Positions 27,672-36,107 of a DNA stretch of 64,000 nt are shown piece by piece (position 1 is the first letter of the stretch; each line of letters begins with the position of its first letter). The DNA comes from Tichowtungia aerotolerans (GTDB lineage Bacteria > Verrucomicrobiota > Kiritimatiellia > Kiritimatiellales > Tichowtungiaceae). The DNA lies in assembly GCF_009905215.1 (NCBI RefSeq), contig NZ_CP047593.1:3352900-3416899 (forward strand). Reading direction: 5' to 3'. The notes under the pieces were generated by a model. It ran no database searches and was not told the origin of the DNA. It saw only the letters and a program-made list of their open reading frames with translations. The translations under genes and the position numbers were made by a program.

Positions 27672-29126
27672 ATGCAGATTGTTTTCACAACGTTTAACGC
27701 CCGCTATTCGCATACATCTCTTTCTCTTCGCTGCCTGCGCGCGAATTTGGGGGGCCTGCATGAACTCTCGGAAATTGTAGAGTTTGATATCCGGATTTCC
27801 CCGCAGGTCGCCGCCGAAAAACTGCTGGCCCAACACCCGCAAATCCTGCTCTTCAGTGTATATATCTGGAATATCATGGTCACCTTTGAGACCGTTCACA
27901 TTTTGCGGCTTCTGCGGCCGGACCTGAAAATCATTATTGGCGGACCGGAAGCCAGTTATGAATATGAAGAGAATTCACTGTTTCAACTGGTGGACCACCT
28001 GATCCGCGGAGAAGGTGAAACTGTTATCGAGAAAACCTGTCGCGATCTGCTGAAAGGAAATTCCCTGCCGAAAGTCATTGAATCACCTCCGGCAGATCTG
28101 GCAGTCGTCGCCCTTCCCTATGAGGAATACACCGATGAAGACATAGCCCACCGCCGGATCTATGTGGAGAGCACCCGAGGGTGCCCTTTTTCCTGTGATT
28201 ACTGCCTGTCCTCCCTTGAACATGGCATTCGCACAGTACCTTTGGATCGTCTTTTTCCAATATTCGGAAAACTGATTGAGCGCGGCGCCCGAATCTTTAA
28301 ATTCATTGATCGAAGCTTCAACGTCTGTACGGATCATGCTGCATCGGTAATGGAATTCTTCCTCGAAAACCAATGCGACGGCATGATGCTGCATTTGGAG
28401 TGGGAACCGCATTTGCTGGAAGAACGGCTGGAAGCACTTCTTCGCAAAGCTCCCAGCGGATTTTTTCAACTGGAAGTGGGCGTGCAGACCTTTACGCCCG
28501 AGGTCGCCGAACGGATCAACCGGAGACTGAACAGTAACGCAGTCGAAAACAATATCCGTCTGCTCAGCACATTGCCCTCTGTCCATTTGCATGCCGACCT
28601 GATTGCCGGGCTTCCCGGCGAAACCATGGATAGTCTTGCCCGAAGCTTCGATCAACTTCAGGCCTGCGGTCCACATGAAATACAGCTGGGCATCCTCAAG
28701 AAACTGCGGGGAGCGCCTATTGCAAAACACGATCAGGAATTTGAAATGGTCTACAATACGGCTCCCCCGTACGACGTGCTTCAGACGTCTACAATGTGTT
28801 TTCCAGAACTGCAGGCCGTACGCCGCTTTGCCCGTTTCTGGGACATTACGGTGAACAATGGACGGTTTCCAGACAGCTCCCCATTGATTTGGAAAGACCA
28901 ACCCTCTGTTTTTAACGCATTTATGGAATGGAGCCAGTGGCTTTACACTCAGACACATGCCGTCTTCGGCTTTACCCCTGCCCGACTCGGCCGTCTTTTG
29001 GGCCGGTTTTTAACTGAAAAGAGGAACCTGTCGGACAAAGAAGTGTCTGCAGCCATTGAGCACGATCTCGGCGCATCAGCAACTGGAGCCAAAGGAATGG
29101 AGCGGCAGGCTCGAAGAAAACAATGA
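27672..29126 (+). CDS. B12-binding radical SAM protein (DUF4080 type)
   Basis: A 484-residue protein. The N-terminal cobalamin-binding-like Rossmann domain (VFTTFNARYSHTSLSLRCLRAN; KIIIGGPEASYE) is followed by a radical SAM domain with CxxxCxxC in RGCPFSCDYCLSS. The C-terminal part fits DUF4080, a family of unknown reaction. I start at the second ATG (27672). A TTCCA-type palindrome (28255-28269) encodes FPIFGK just after the cluster motif. It overlaps udk by 4 bp and is divergent from def. Confidence 0.85.
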   Translation: MQIVFTTFNARYSHTSLSLRCLRANLGGLHELSEIVEFDIRISPQVAAEKLLAQHPQILLFSVYIWNIMVTFETVHILRLLRPDLKIIIGGPEASYEYEENSLFQLVDHLIRGEGETVIEKTCRDLLKGNSLPKVIESPPADLAVVALPYEEYTDEDIAHRRIYVESTRGCPFSCDYCLSSLEHGIRTVPLDRLFPIFGKLIERGARIFKFIDRSFNVCTDHAASVMEFFLENQCDGMMLHLEWEPHLLEERLEALLRKAPSGFFQLEVGVQTFTPEVAERINRRLNSNAVENNIRLLSTLPSVHLHADLIAGLPGETMDSLARSFDQLQACGPHEIQLGILKKLRGAPIAKHDQEFEMVYNTAPPYDVLQTSTMCFPELQAVRRFARFWDITVNNGRFPDSSPLIWKDQPSVFNAFMEWSQWLYTQTHAVFGFTPARLGRLLGRFLTEKRNLSDKEVSAAIEHDLGASATGAKGMERQARRKQ

Positions 29127-29716
29127 GCGCCCCGAAAGTCATAGGAATTGTCGGCGCATCCGGGTCCGGAAAAACAACCATTGCCGGAGAGCTGGCGAAA
29201 CTCTGCGGAGAAACCTGCATGGTTTCACAAGACAACTACTATCAGGACCTGCCCGATGATGCGGATGCGGAGCAATGGAACTTTGACAACCCAGATGTCA
29301 TTGATTTGGCACAGCTTGCCCGTGATTTGAAAACTCTCAAGAACGGCCGCCCGGCCGAGGCTCCCCGATATATCTTTTCAAGCCATCGTCGCGCCCCGGA
29401 CCGCATTTTATTGCACCCGTCTCCGGTGATTCTTGTGGAAGGTCTGTTTCTTTTTGTCTTACCGGAACTGCGCAACGTTTTTGATCTCAAAGTATTCATC
29501 GATATTCCGATGGCAACCTGTCTGGAACGCCGGGTGCGGCGTGACGTCTGCGAACGCGGACGGATCGAAACAATTGTCCGCAGACGCTGGCAGGAACAGG
29601 TGGAACCTGTGTTTAAACAGCTGGTGGAGCCATCCCGGAAATCGGCTGATTTTGTCCTCAACCCCGAAGGTCTGACACCCCGCCAGTGCGCCGAAGAAAT
29701 TTTCAAAATAAAATAA
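29123..29716 (+). CDS. udk: Uridine kinase family protein
   Basis: A 197-residue P-loop kinase (GIVGASGSGKTTIAG) with the uridine kinase/phosphoribulokinase layout: SQDNYYQD, NFDNPDVIDLAQL and ILVEGLFLF. It would phosphorylate uridine or cytidine in nucleoside salvage. Slightly short at the C-terminus compared with E. coli Udk (213). Last host gene before tRNA-Val. Confidence 0.85.
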   Translation: MSAPKVIGIVGASGSGKTTIAGELAKLCGETCMVSQDNYYQDLPDDADAEQWNFDNPDVIDLAQLARDLKTLKNGRPAEAPRYIFSSHRRAPDRILLHPSPVILVEGLFLFVLPELRNVFDLKVFIDIPMATCLERRVRRDVCERGRIETIVRRRWQEQVEPVFKQLVEPSRKSADFVLNPEGLTPRQCAEEIFKIK

Positions 29717-29726
29717 AATGTGTGGA

Positions 29727-29755
29727 TTGACACATCCCGATGTCTTCGGTACCTT
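29727..29755 (+). promoter_or_regulatory. Sigma-70 type promoter of tRNA-Val
   Basis: TTGACA at 29727-29732, 17-nt spacer, TACCTT at 29750-29755; transcription would start a few bases before the tRNA 5' end (29769). Confidence 0.6.
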
Positions 29756-29768
29756 CTCCTCTCTTTTC

Positions 29769-29850
<82 letters not shown>

Positions 29851-29851
<1 letters not shown>

Positions 29852-29883
29852 CTCCTTGGCATTCAGCGCCTTGGAGTTTTTTT
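29851..29883 (+). terminator. Element-supplied terminator behind tRNA-Val
   Basis: ACTCC-tt-GGC, 7-nt loop, GCC-tt-GGAGT followed by seven T. It replaces the original chromosomal terminator, which is now stranded at 63745-63771. Confidence 0.8.
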
Positions 29884-29923
29884 GTTTCCGGAAAATGTCT
29901 CTGACTCGCGGGAAATCTGCGTG

Positions 29924-29945
29924 AGTGTGGCAAAAGTGTGGCTTT
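29924..29945 (+). promoter_or_regulatory. Putative integrase arm-type site, left
   Basis: Contains GTGTGGC-AAAA-GTGTGGC, two 7-bp direct repeats 11 bp apart. The same 22-bp sequence recurs in the same orientation at 63539-63560 near the other end, as expected for P and P' arm sites of a tyrosine integrase. Function is inferred from position and repetition. Confidence 0.6.
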
Positions 29946-30009
29946 GCCCCGTTTGATTTCCCGCCTTGTGCCAAAACAACGCATTGCGTTTACAACAAGG
30001 AGATGAGTC

Positions 30010-31320
30010 ATGGGACTGGAACTGAGACGGGATAAAAATCACAACCTCCGCTCGAAGTGGTGGTATGGCCGATACATGGTTGACGGGAAACGGCACTTCA
30101 CAAATCTGGGTGTCGAGGTGAAGGGAAAGGTGCCTGAAAACCTGCGCGAACGAGGTGACACGGCCTTTGAATGCTCCCGCACGCTGGCGGCGGCAAAGAT
30201 GAAGGAGCTGCTTGCCGAAGCGCATAACACAAAGACGGCGAAGCATCACCTGCAGGAGCTTTACGAAATTAAGGCGGGTGAAAACATTGCCCAGATTCCG
30301 CTGACGGAACTGGAGGCACACTGGGAGGTGCTGCCTACAAAGCGTAAGCGATCCGCTCAGCAGGCAAAAAACATGAAGGCGAATATTCGGATGTTTCGGG
30401 AGTACATCGAAGCGAATTTCCCGTCAGCAAAGCTGATGTCGCAGATTACCCGCCGGATGGCATTGGGCTGGATGAAGGACATTAACGATCAGGGACTGTC
30501 GGCGACCAGCTACAATGTAAAGCTGTCGCTCCTCCGTGGCATCTTTGAGCAGCTCGGGCCGGAAGCGGGCATGATTGCCAATCCGTTTGCGGGCATTCCC
30601 TACCGCGCCCTGAATACGGTTCATCGTCAGCCGTTCACCCAGGAAGAGCTGAACAAGATTCTGACTCACTGCGACCCGATTCTGCGTCCGGTGGTGCTGA
30701 CGGCCATGTGCACGGCGATGCGGCGCGGTGACTGCTGCCGGCTAAAGTGGGATTCCGTTGATCTGGCCGGCGGCTTCGTGACGGTGAAAACATCCAAAAC
30801 CGGCGAAGTAGCCGAAATCCCTCTGTTTCCGGTTCTACGGGCGGAACTGGAGCACCTGCCCCGCTCCAGTGAATACGTTTTCCCGGAAGCCGAGGAAATG
30901 TATCGCACCAACGTCCACGGTCTTTCATGGCGCTTTAAGAAGGCTCTCAAGGATGCCGAAATCACCGATACGGTGGTTGACCGGGAAGACACCCGCATGA
31001 AAGCCAGCGTGAAGGATTTTCATTCTCTGCGGACTACCTGGATTACAATGGCGCTCTCCGCCGGTGTGCCGATGGAGCTGGTTCGGCGGGTCACAGGCCA
31101 TTCCACTGTCGATGTGGTCTTGAAACACTATTTCCGGCCCGGCAAAGATGCATTCAAAGCGGCATTGGAAACCGCCATGCCGAAGATGCTGACCGGCGGG
31201 GAGCAGAAAAATGAGAAGCCGAAAGATGCCCTGCTTAAACTGATTGAACGGGCGGACAAGGTCTCAAAGAAAGATTTCGTGGCCAAGGTCGCCAAGATTG
31301 CCGAGGAAATGGCGGCGTAA
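30010..31320 (+). CDS. int: Tyrosine recombinase integrase
   Basis: A 436-residue site-specific recombinase catalysing integration at tRNA-Val. The N-terminal arm-binding and SAM-like core-binding domains (~90-195) precede a catalytic domain with Arg in AMRRGDCCRLKW (~238), Lys in TSKTGE (~263), HSLR (His338, Arg341), GHST (His364) and the nucleophile Tyr374 in LKHYF. AAGGAG lies 7-8 nt before the ATG. It is the only confident plus-strand gene of the element and sits 160 bp from attL. The lysine-rich C-terminal tail of ~50 residues is longer than usual. Confidence 0.95.
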   Translation: MGLELRRDKNHNLRSKWWYGRYMVDGKRHFTNLGVEVKGKVPENLRERGDTAFECSRTLAAAKMKELLAEAHNTKTAKHHLQELYEIKAGENIAQIPLTELEAHWEVLPTKRKRSAQQAKNMKANIRMFREYIEANFPSAKLMSQITRRMALGWMKDINDQGLSATSYNVKLSLLRGIFEQLGPEAGMIANPFAGIPYRALNTVHRQPFTQEELNKILTHCDPILRPVVLTAMCTAMRRGDCCRLKWDSVDLAGGFVTVKTSKTGEVAEIPLFPVLRAELEHLPRSSEYVFPEAEEMYRTNVHGLSWRFKKALKDAEITDTVVDREDTRMKASVKDFHSLRTTWITMALSAGVPMELVRRVTGHSTVDVVLKHYFRPGKDAFKAALETAMPKMLTGGEQKNEKPKDALLKLIERADKVSKKDFVAKVAKIAEEMAA

Positions 31321-31417
31321 TTCTGAGGACAGAAGTCAGACGGGGCTCTGGGCAGGAGTTCCGTTTGATTTTTCCAAGGGTTGGAAAAAATAATTCCAAA
31401 AAATTTTGGGCACCGAT

Positions 31418-31639
31418 CTACCGAATCCAGGACGTGATGGTTTTCAGGACGGTGATCAGGCCGGTCGGGTTGGTGGAGAGCAACACGATCAGGCTGGTGA
31501 GGAAGACCAGATTCCACTTTTCGAGCTTTGTAACCCGGCCATTGGTTCTGGCGGCGTGGGTGTGGATGGCATCGAGCTTTTCGTCGATGCGGTCAAAACG
31601 CTGCTGGCAGCCGTCGGGCAGTTCATCACAGGATTTCAT
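31418..31639 (-). CDS. Small holin/XhlA-like protein
   Basis: A 73-residue protein: a predicted coiled coil (RFDRIDEKLDAIHTHAARTNGRVTKLEKW) then one membrane helix (LVFLTSLIVLLST) and a short basic end. This coiled coil plus membrane layout is that of XhlA-type phage lysis accessory proteins. It is the last gene of the late block and starts where the upstream peptidase gene stops. Function inferred from layout and position. Confidence 0.6.
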   Translation of the reverse strand: MKSCDELPDGCQQRFDRIDEKLDAIHTHAARTNGRVTKLEKWNLVFLTSLIVLLSTNPTGLITVLKTITSWIR

Positions 31640-32163
31640 CAGGCGGCTCCTTCCGTTCGCAAAATCTCATCGAGTTTAAGGCGGGGTGAAAAGTTGATGA
31701 TGCCGGGGGAGACACGCCACGGGGGAATGCGATCGAGCAATTTGAAATCGACGTGCATGAGACCGGCAAAGGCGAGGCAACTGCAGAACCACGCATCGGG
31801 GTTGTAGTCTTCAATGCGGAAGGTTTGCGGGTCGAAGGTTTGCGGATCGCGTCGGGTGACAAAGCGGGTAATTCCGTTCCAGAAGGCATACGGCTTGCCG
31901 AGTTCGCCGATCAGCCACGAGGTAAACTCCTCGGCCTGCATGTGGGTCAGCTCGGGCAATGTGTAGGCTTTTACGATAGTGCCGGGCGTGTGCTGCGCAT
32001 GAAGAGAATCGACAATGCGCACACCGTCTTCTTCCCGGCTTTTCCACGCTTCGCAGACGCGGCCATCATCAAATTCTATGGCCGTGTGCGACGTACGGTT
32101 CCACGTAAAGAACCGAACGGTCTGGCTCAGGCGACTGATTCCTTCATATTGGAGAATTCTCAT
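31639..32163 (-). CDS. NlpC/P60-like (YiiX-type permuted papain fold) protein
   Basis: A 174-residue protein with the order His before Cys expected of permuted papain-fold peptidases: TSHTAIEFDDG, then DAWFCSCLAFAG. Such proteins act as amidases on peptidoglycan or on lipid-linked substrates. Between a holin-like gene and a small lipoprotein it is the best candidate for the element's cell wall hydrolase. No signal peptide. It overlaps the lipoprotein stop by 4 bp. Confidence 0.65.
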   Translation of the reverse strand: MRILQYEGISRLSQTVRFFTWNRTSHTAIEFDDGRVCEAWKSREEDGVRIVDSLHAQHTPGTIVKAYTLPELTHMQAEEFTSWLIGELGKPYAFWNGITRFVTRRDPQTFDPQTFRIEDYNPDAWFCSCLAFAGLMHVDFKLLDRIPPWRVSPGIINFSPRLKLDEILRTEGAA

Positions 32164-32345
32164 TGGGCTACCGGGATTTGAGCGTCGAGCTGGCCGCCGC
32201 CTTCAAAGCCGGTTGTGGCCTCAGTGTCATTTGTTCCAAGCGCGTTAATGGCCGGACTGCGGCTGTTGATCAGCGAGAGGTTGAGCGTTGTAGTACATCC
32301 GGCCAAAATGCCGGTTGCCAGCAGGATGGTTATCTTCATTACCAT
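32160..32345 (-). CDS. Small phage-type lipoprotein
   Basis: A 61-residue protein with lipobox (ILLATGILAGC). Start chosen at 32345, where GGAGG sits ~8 nt upstream; an upstream in-frame ATG at 32396 lacks a ribosome site. The mature part is Asn/Thr/Gly-rich. Its place in the lysis block suggests an outer-membrane spanin-like role, but no partner i-spanin is evident. Confidence 0.55.
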   Translation of the reverse strand: MVMKITILLATGILAGCTTTLNLSLINSRSPAINALGTNDTEATTGFEGGGQLDAQIPVAQ

Positions 32346-32869
32346 GAGATTGCCTCCACTTCTTCGTTGGTTGTGGCGGAGTCGATCTGGACACATAGAG
32401 CCGCCTCTTTTGCAAACTGCGCTTCGATGAAGTCGTGCATTGCGGACTCCAACGCAATGATCGTCGCATTGGACAGGGTGATAAACGTGCCCTCGGACGT
32501 TTTCCAGTTTGAAACCGTATAGGTTTCGTCCTCCGTGGCCCGGACCTTGGCGGCAGTCAAAAGGGAGCGGGTGCGCTCATCAGTACGACAGAACATGCCG
32601 GAGGCTTCATCGGTGAATCCACCGAACTCCGCATCGTAACGGGATGCCGCAATCTTTGCCTTTTGGGTTTCCTGAGCTTTTGAAAGTTCCGGAATATCCT
32701 GTATCAGCGTTTCTGAACCAAAATCCCAGATGCACGGATACGAGCCTGAAAGCAGCTCTTCCATTTCTTCCGTGACGGTAACAGCAAGAGTGTCGTCGGT
32801 CGCCATGGCCCCGCCATTCGGATAATACAAAACGGCTCCACTTATTTTATTCACTTCGATTTGCTTCAT
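32339..32869 (-). CDS. DUF4376-like phage tail-fibre-associated protein
   Basis: A 176-residue protein. The central and C-terminal part (KIAASRYDAEFGGFTDEASG, CRTDERTRSLLTAAKVRA, TLSNATIIALESAM) has the layout of DUF4376, found in proteins encoded beside or within tail fibre genes. A receptor-binding or assembly role is possible. It overlaps the lipoprotein start by 7 bp. Confidence 0.6.
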   Translation of the reverse strand: MKQIEVNKISGAVLYYPNGGAMATDDTLAVTVTEEMEELLSGSYPCIWDFGSETLIQDIPELSKAQETQKAKIAASRYDAEFGGFTDEASGMFCRTDERTRSLLTAAKVRATEDETYTVSNWKTSEGTFITLSNATIIALESAMHDFIEAQFAKEAALCVQIDSATTNEEVEAISW

Positions 32870-32878
32870 GACTGCTCC

Positions 32879-33400
32879 TTAGTCTGCAACTGCGTAGGCG
32901 TGATAAACAACTGCTCGCGGCGGATACGGCCCCCAGCCAGGCAGAGGGGCATGATCCATATCCATCCAATCGCCCATCGGATGCGCGGGTTGTGCGAATG
33001 TCCCAACATAGTCTCCGTTAATCGTGCAGGTTGAACTGGCAAAATCGAACGTGCTTGATCCGAGCATATACAGCGAAACATCAGACGGATCGACCCAGCC
33101 AACGACCGTCGTGGTTGATCCGATTGCCACTCCATCGATAACGAGTGTTCCTCCCCCGTAAATAAGCTGAGCCGTTAAATAAACTGTGTTTTTAAGAACA
33201 GCCCAATTGTCATCGGAACTTTCCCCGCCTTCTACGGTGAGCATTTCAACACGGCCACCTTCGTTGGTAATGACAGCGATGTCGCCGACGGCAAGACCGG
33301 ATAACGCCAGCTTGGTGGTGTTGTCAGCCACTTCGGAGACAGCGCAGCCGCTTCCTTCAAAACCGGCCACTCGGCCGTCGATGGTCCAAGAATTTATCAT
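32879..33400 (-). CDS. Virion-type protein of unknown function
   Basis: A 173-residue protein rich in Gly, Ser, Thr and Val, predicted mostly beta, with no recognisable domain (LSGLAVGDIAVITNEGGRV; VYLTAQLIYGGGTLVI). Beta-rich composition and position between a beta-sandwich-like gene and the DUF4376 gene suggest a surface or fibre component. Its start overlaps the upstream stop (TGATG). Confidence 0.6.
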   Translation of the reverse strand: MINSWTIDGRVAGFEGSGCAVSEVADNTTKLALSGLAVGDIAVITNEGGRVEMLTVEGGESSDDNWAVLKNTVYLTAQLIYGGGTLVIDGVAIGSTTTVVGWVDPSDVSLYMLGSSTFDFASSTCTINGDYVGTFAQPAHPMGDWMDMDHAPLPGWGPYPPRAVVYHAYAVAD

Positions 33401-33711
33401 CAGTTTGCCTTTCGGATGATTTCGACCGTGCCGTTGATGGCGGTTGAAGTGACGGTGAGCACGTCGTTCAGATTGAAGATGTACGGCGCTTCGGGAATCC
33501 AGGCCGCGGACTGGTTATCAGCCAGATCGACGGTGGCGAGTTGAAAGCTCGTATCGCCGGTTGTGCGGGTGACGGTCAACGTAGCCGTGACCGGCTCATC
33601 AAAAGTGAACAGGACGGCAACCGGAACCCAGGAGCTGTGCGCCTGTGTGTTGGTGATAGAAACAGTGCCGGTGACCAGCGAGTGAACGCTGCTCATATCA
33701 TTAGATTGCAT
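33400..33711 (-). CDS. Small beta-rich virion-type protein
   Basis: A 103-residue protein, predicted beta-sandwich (SWVPVAVLFTFDEPVTATLTV; FNLNDVLTVTSTAINGTVEI). No family recognised. Translationally coupled to the next gene, probably structural. Confidence 0.55.
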   Translation of the reverse strand: MQSNDMSSVHSLVTGTVSITNTQAHSSWVPVAVLFTFDEPVTATLTVTRTTGDTSFQLATVDLADNQSAAWIPEAPYIFNLNDVLTVTSTAINGTVEIIRKAN

Positions 33712-33722
33712 TGATTTGCTCC

Positions 33723-34127
33723 TTATTCTTCAACAACAGAAAGGGATGCGTAAGACGGCGCAGACTGAACTGCCGCTACGACAATCGGAATGGAACCCAT
33801 CCAAACGGCACGCAAAAAGACGTCGGCACGGATGGCAGCGGCGTTTTCGGCTTCAGTGATCGCCAGCCCGATTTCCTTTTTCAGTTCAAAGAGAATCGTG
33901 GTCTGCGCCTGACGCACACAGGAATCATGGATTGCAGTCTCCGGTGACGACGGAACCGGTGCCGCGTTGGCCGCCATTGCAGATCGGTACTCGGTGGCAA
34001 TGGTGCCTATGATGTCTGCAAGCCGTCCGCCCTTATCCGGATCGTCCGTGAGCCACTGCTGATACGACGCATAAACCGTGGGGTTCATGATCGATTCGAT
34101 GTAGGAGACTGTCAGTTCTTTCCACAT
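33723..34127 (-). CDS. Unknown phage protein, possible head completion factor
   Basis: A 134-residue, mostly helical protein (ESIMNPTVYASYQQWLTDDPDKGGRLADII; HDSCVRQAQTTILFELKKEIGLAITEAENAAAI). In Mu-type heads, a small helical connector or completion protein is encoded right after the capsid gene. That analogy is positional only. A hairpin at 34177-34199 separates it from the capsid gene. Confidence 0.5.
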   Translation of the reverse strand: MWKELTVSYIESIMNPTVYASYQQWLTDDPDKGGRLADIIGTIATEYRSAMAANAAPVPSSPETAIHDSCVRQAQTTILFELKKEIGLAITEAENAAAIRADVFLRAVWMGSIPIVVAAVQSAPSYASLSVVEE

Positions 34128-34176
34128 GATTTTTCAGAAGGCTTTAGGCGTTAGGCTATAGGCTTTAGGGAAAATG

Positions 34177-34199
34177 CCGCCCGGGGATTAGCCGGGCGG
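34177..34199 (-). terminator. Hairpin downstream of the capsid gene
   Basis: CCGCCCGG and CCGGGCGG enclose a 7-nt loop, with a short T run after it on the minus strand. It is preceded (34138-34170) by degenerate repeats of GGCTTTAGG/GTTAGGC. It could reduce expression of genes after the capsid gene. Confidence 0.6.
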
Positions 34200-34205
34200 A
34201 GCGGT

Positions 34206-35147
34206 TTAGCTGGCGGAGACGTTGATGCGTTTTGCGGCGGATTCGTTGGAAACCTGGACGTCTTCGGACCAGTCGAACTTGGCGACTTCGACGCGGCCAT
34301 CGTCGCGCTGGTAGGAGCCGGGAACCATGAAGCGGTTCATGAGCCGGAAGGTCTTCATGAAAGACGGATCGCGGCGGGTCGGCTGCGCTTTGCGGGCAAA
34401 GACGAGCACGGCGGAATCGAGCAGGAATTTGACATCCTCATCGACGCCTTCGGGCGCATCGTCAAACACCATGTAGCTGGTGCGCACTTCGGGCGAACCG
34501 ATGAACAGCTCTCCGGCGTTGGCCTGAGTCGGTACGGCAAGACCGACACCACTGCGGGCACCGGAACCGACAACAAAACGCCCGCGAACCTTGGTCTGAT
34601 TTTTGAACACGTTCCATGCGGACGCGCCGAACAGAACGCCGATGTTCATGAGCGAGCCGTATTTGCAGGCTTTGATGACATCAAGAATCGTGTCGTCAAT
34701 GTCGGCAACCGGATCGGCGGCATCGTTCCAAGTGGAATCCGCGCCAGGGCCGACGGCTTCGACGGCCAGGTCGATCACGGTTTTTTCGTGAGCCAGACCG
34801 GCGACTTCGGCGACGGCGACCGCGCCTTCGCGGAGCATGTTTTCCAGACCTTCTGCTTCGAGCTGTTCGAGATTATCCACCGGATAATCGAGAGCATGCG
34901 GGGAGCAGTTGAAGGTGGCATCGCTGACTTCGAAGCGCAGTTCGGACGCGCGGCCTCCGAGCGCACGAAGCGTCTTCGGAATGTGGAAGCGGTGCTTTTC
35001 GGTGTATTTCTTGAACCGTCCGGTCGAAGTCGGGACTTCGATGGTCGGGGCGATGAAGTCCGCCACGGGCATGATGGCGCTTTGAGCGGCACCCTGCGCG
35101 AACTGGCGGAGCATCGGACTGGAACTGATTGTAGTCAAACGGGACAT
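34206..35147 (-). CDS. Major capsid protein (HK97-fold candidate)
   Basis: A 313-residue protein with the style of HK97-fold capsid proteins: N-terminal IMPVADFIAPTIEVPTSTGRFKKYTEKHRF, a long spine-helix region (EGLENMLREGAVAVAEVAGLAHEKTVIDLAVEAV), MNIGVLFGASAWNVFKNQTKVRGRF, and the late PTRRDPSFMKTFRLMNRFMVPGSYQRDDG. It lies directly after decoration and protease/scaffold genes, the standard head order. No N-terminal delta domain is visible, consistent with a separate scaffold. Confidence 0.85.
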   Translation of the reverse strand: MSRLTTISSSPMLRQFAQGAAQSAIMPVADFIAPTIEVPTSTGRFKKYTEKHRFHIPKTLRALGGRASELRFEVSDATFNCSPHALDYPVDNLEQLEAEGLENMLREGAVAVAEVAGLAHEKTVIDLAVEAVGPGADSTWNDAADPVADIDDTILDVIKACKYGSLMNIGVLFGASAWNVFKNQTKVRGRFVVGSGARSGVGLAVPTQANAGELFIGSPEVRTSYMVFDDAPEGVDEDVKFLLDSAVLVFARKAQPTRRDPSFMKTFRLMNRFMVPGSYQRDDGRVEVAKFDWSEDVQVSNESAAKRINVSAS

Positions 35148-35162
35148 GGGATTCTCCTTTGG

Positions 35163-35585
35163 TTAAGAAATGGTGATGGTTCCGAGGTTGGCGGGACGAG
35201 CGAGCACGAGCTGGTCGGCAACTGCTTTTTCTTCAGCAATGGCAACGACGCGGTAGGTTCCGGCAGCGCCGGGCAACACAGTTACTTTTCCGGCCTGCCC
35301 TTCAACTGACGGATCGGCCAGTACAAGTTTATCTCCCGGGAGACAGGAGCCGATAAGGGGAAGTCGCACGTTGGCGGCAGGCGACAACGGAAGGAAGTAT
35401 CCGGCTTCGTCGGCGGCGGCACCTTCGAGAATCAGATAGAGGGCGAGATCATCCTGATTGCTCGGCAAACGCGCCCACGGCCCAATAAGGTTGTGGGTGA
35501 GGACTGCGAGATGATCCGAGGCGGCGGTGAGGTCTTCACCACAGGGGAACGTTACGGGACCGAATTTGACGTTGGACTGGGACAT
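35163..35585 (-). CDS. Capsid decoration-like protein
   Basis: A 140-residue, beta-rich protein (NVKFGPVTFPCGEDLTAASDHLAVL; LVLADPSVEGQAGKVTVLPGAAGTYRVVAIAEE). Small beta proteins between protease/scaffold and capsid genes are generally head decoration or stabilisation proteins (DUF2190/gpD-like place). The C-terminal part, with 'V.G.AG.Y.VVAIA', fits DUF2190. Good AAGGAG upstream. Confidence 0.65.
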   Translation of the reverse strand: MSQSNVKFGPVTFPCGEDLTAASDHLAVLTHNLIGPWARLPSNQDDLALYLILEGAAADEAGYFLPLSPAANVRLPLIGSCLPGDKLVLADPSVEGQAGKVTVLPGAAGTYRVVAIAEEKAVADQLVLARPANLGTITIS

Positions 35586-35603
35586 GGTATTTCTCCTTTT
35601 TGG

Positions 35604-36107
35604 TTAATCAGCGAATTCCTGTTCGGCACGGCGGAAGGCATCGGTATAAACGATTCCTTCGGCCTTCATAATTTCATTTGCCCGGTTGCGGATTTTGACC
35701 GCCTTGGATTCAGAGGCGGCGGCGTCCCGATTGCGGGTCGCGGCAATCTTTGAATCGCGGTTATGAAGCGGGCGGCGGGTATCCGCAGCCGGAGCGGCGG
35801 CAGGCTTTTGGGTTTTCAGGTTTTTGAATACCGCCTCGGTCAGTTCGCGGTTTTCAATAAACTGAGCGCGGACTTCGTCGCGGTTTTCGATCAGGGCGGC
35901 GTTGGCTTCGCAAAAGGCATCGGCGTCCGCTTCGAGCTGGGCGGTCTGAAGATCGGCGAGCGAGCTTTCGGCGGTTTCCGCCCGGTTGGTCAGCGCGGCG
36001 GCTTCATCCGCCGTCGCCATGTTTTCAATGGCAGCGATCAGATCGGCCTCGGCGGTATCGGCGGGCAGATTCAACTTATTGAGCAAAGCATCAATGACAG
36101 GTTGCAT
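35604..36107 (-). CDS. Nested head scaffold protein from internal start
   Basis: In-frame internal start (MQPVIDALLNKLNLPADTAE) preceded by AAAGGAG 6-7 nt upstream on the minus strand. The 167-residue product is helical and Glu/Ala-rich, like phage scaffolds. Known precedent: Mu Z and lambda Nu3 are nested in protease genes. The ribosome site is seen directly; expression is inferred. Confidence 0.65.
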   Translation of the reverse strand: MQPVIDALLNKLNLPADTAEADLIAAIENMATADEAAALTNRAETAESSLADLQTAQLEADADAFCEANAALIENRDEVRAQFIENRELTEAVFKNLKTQKPAAAPAADTRRPLHNRDSKIAATRNRDAAASESKAVKIRNRANEIMKAEGIVYTDAFRRAEQEFAD

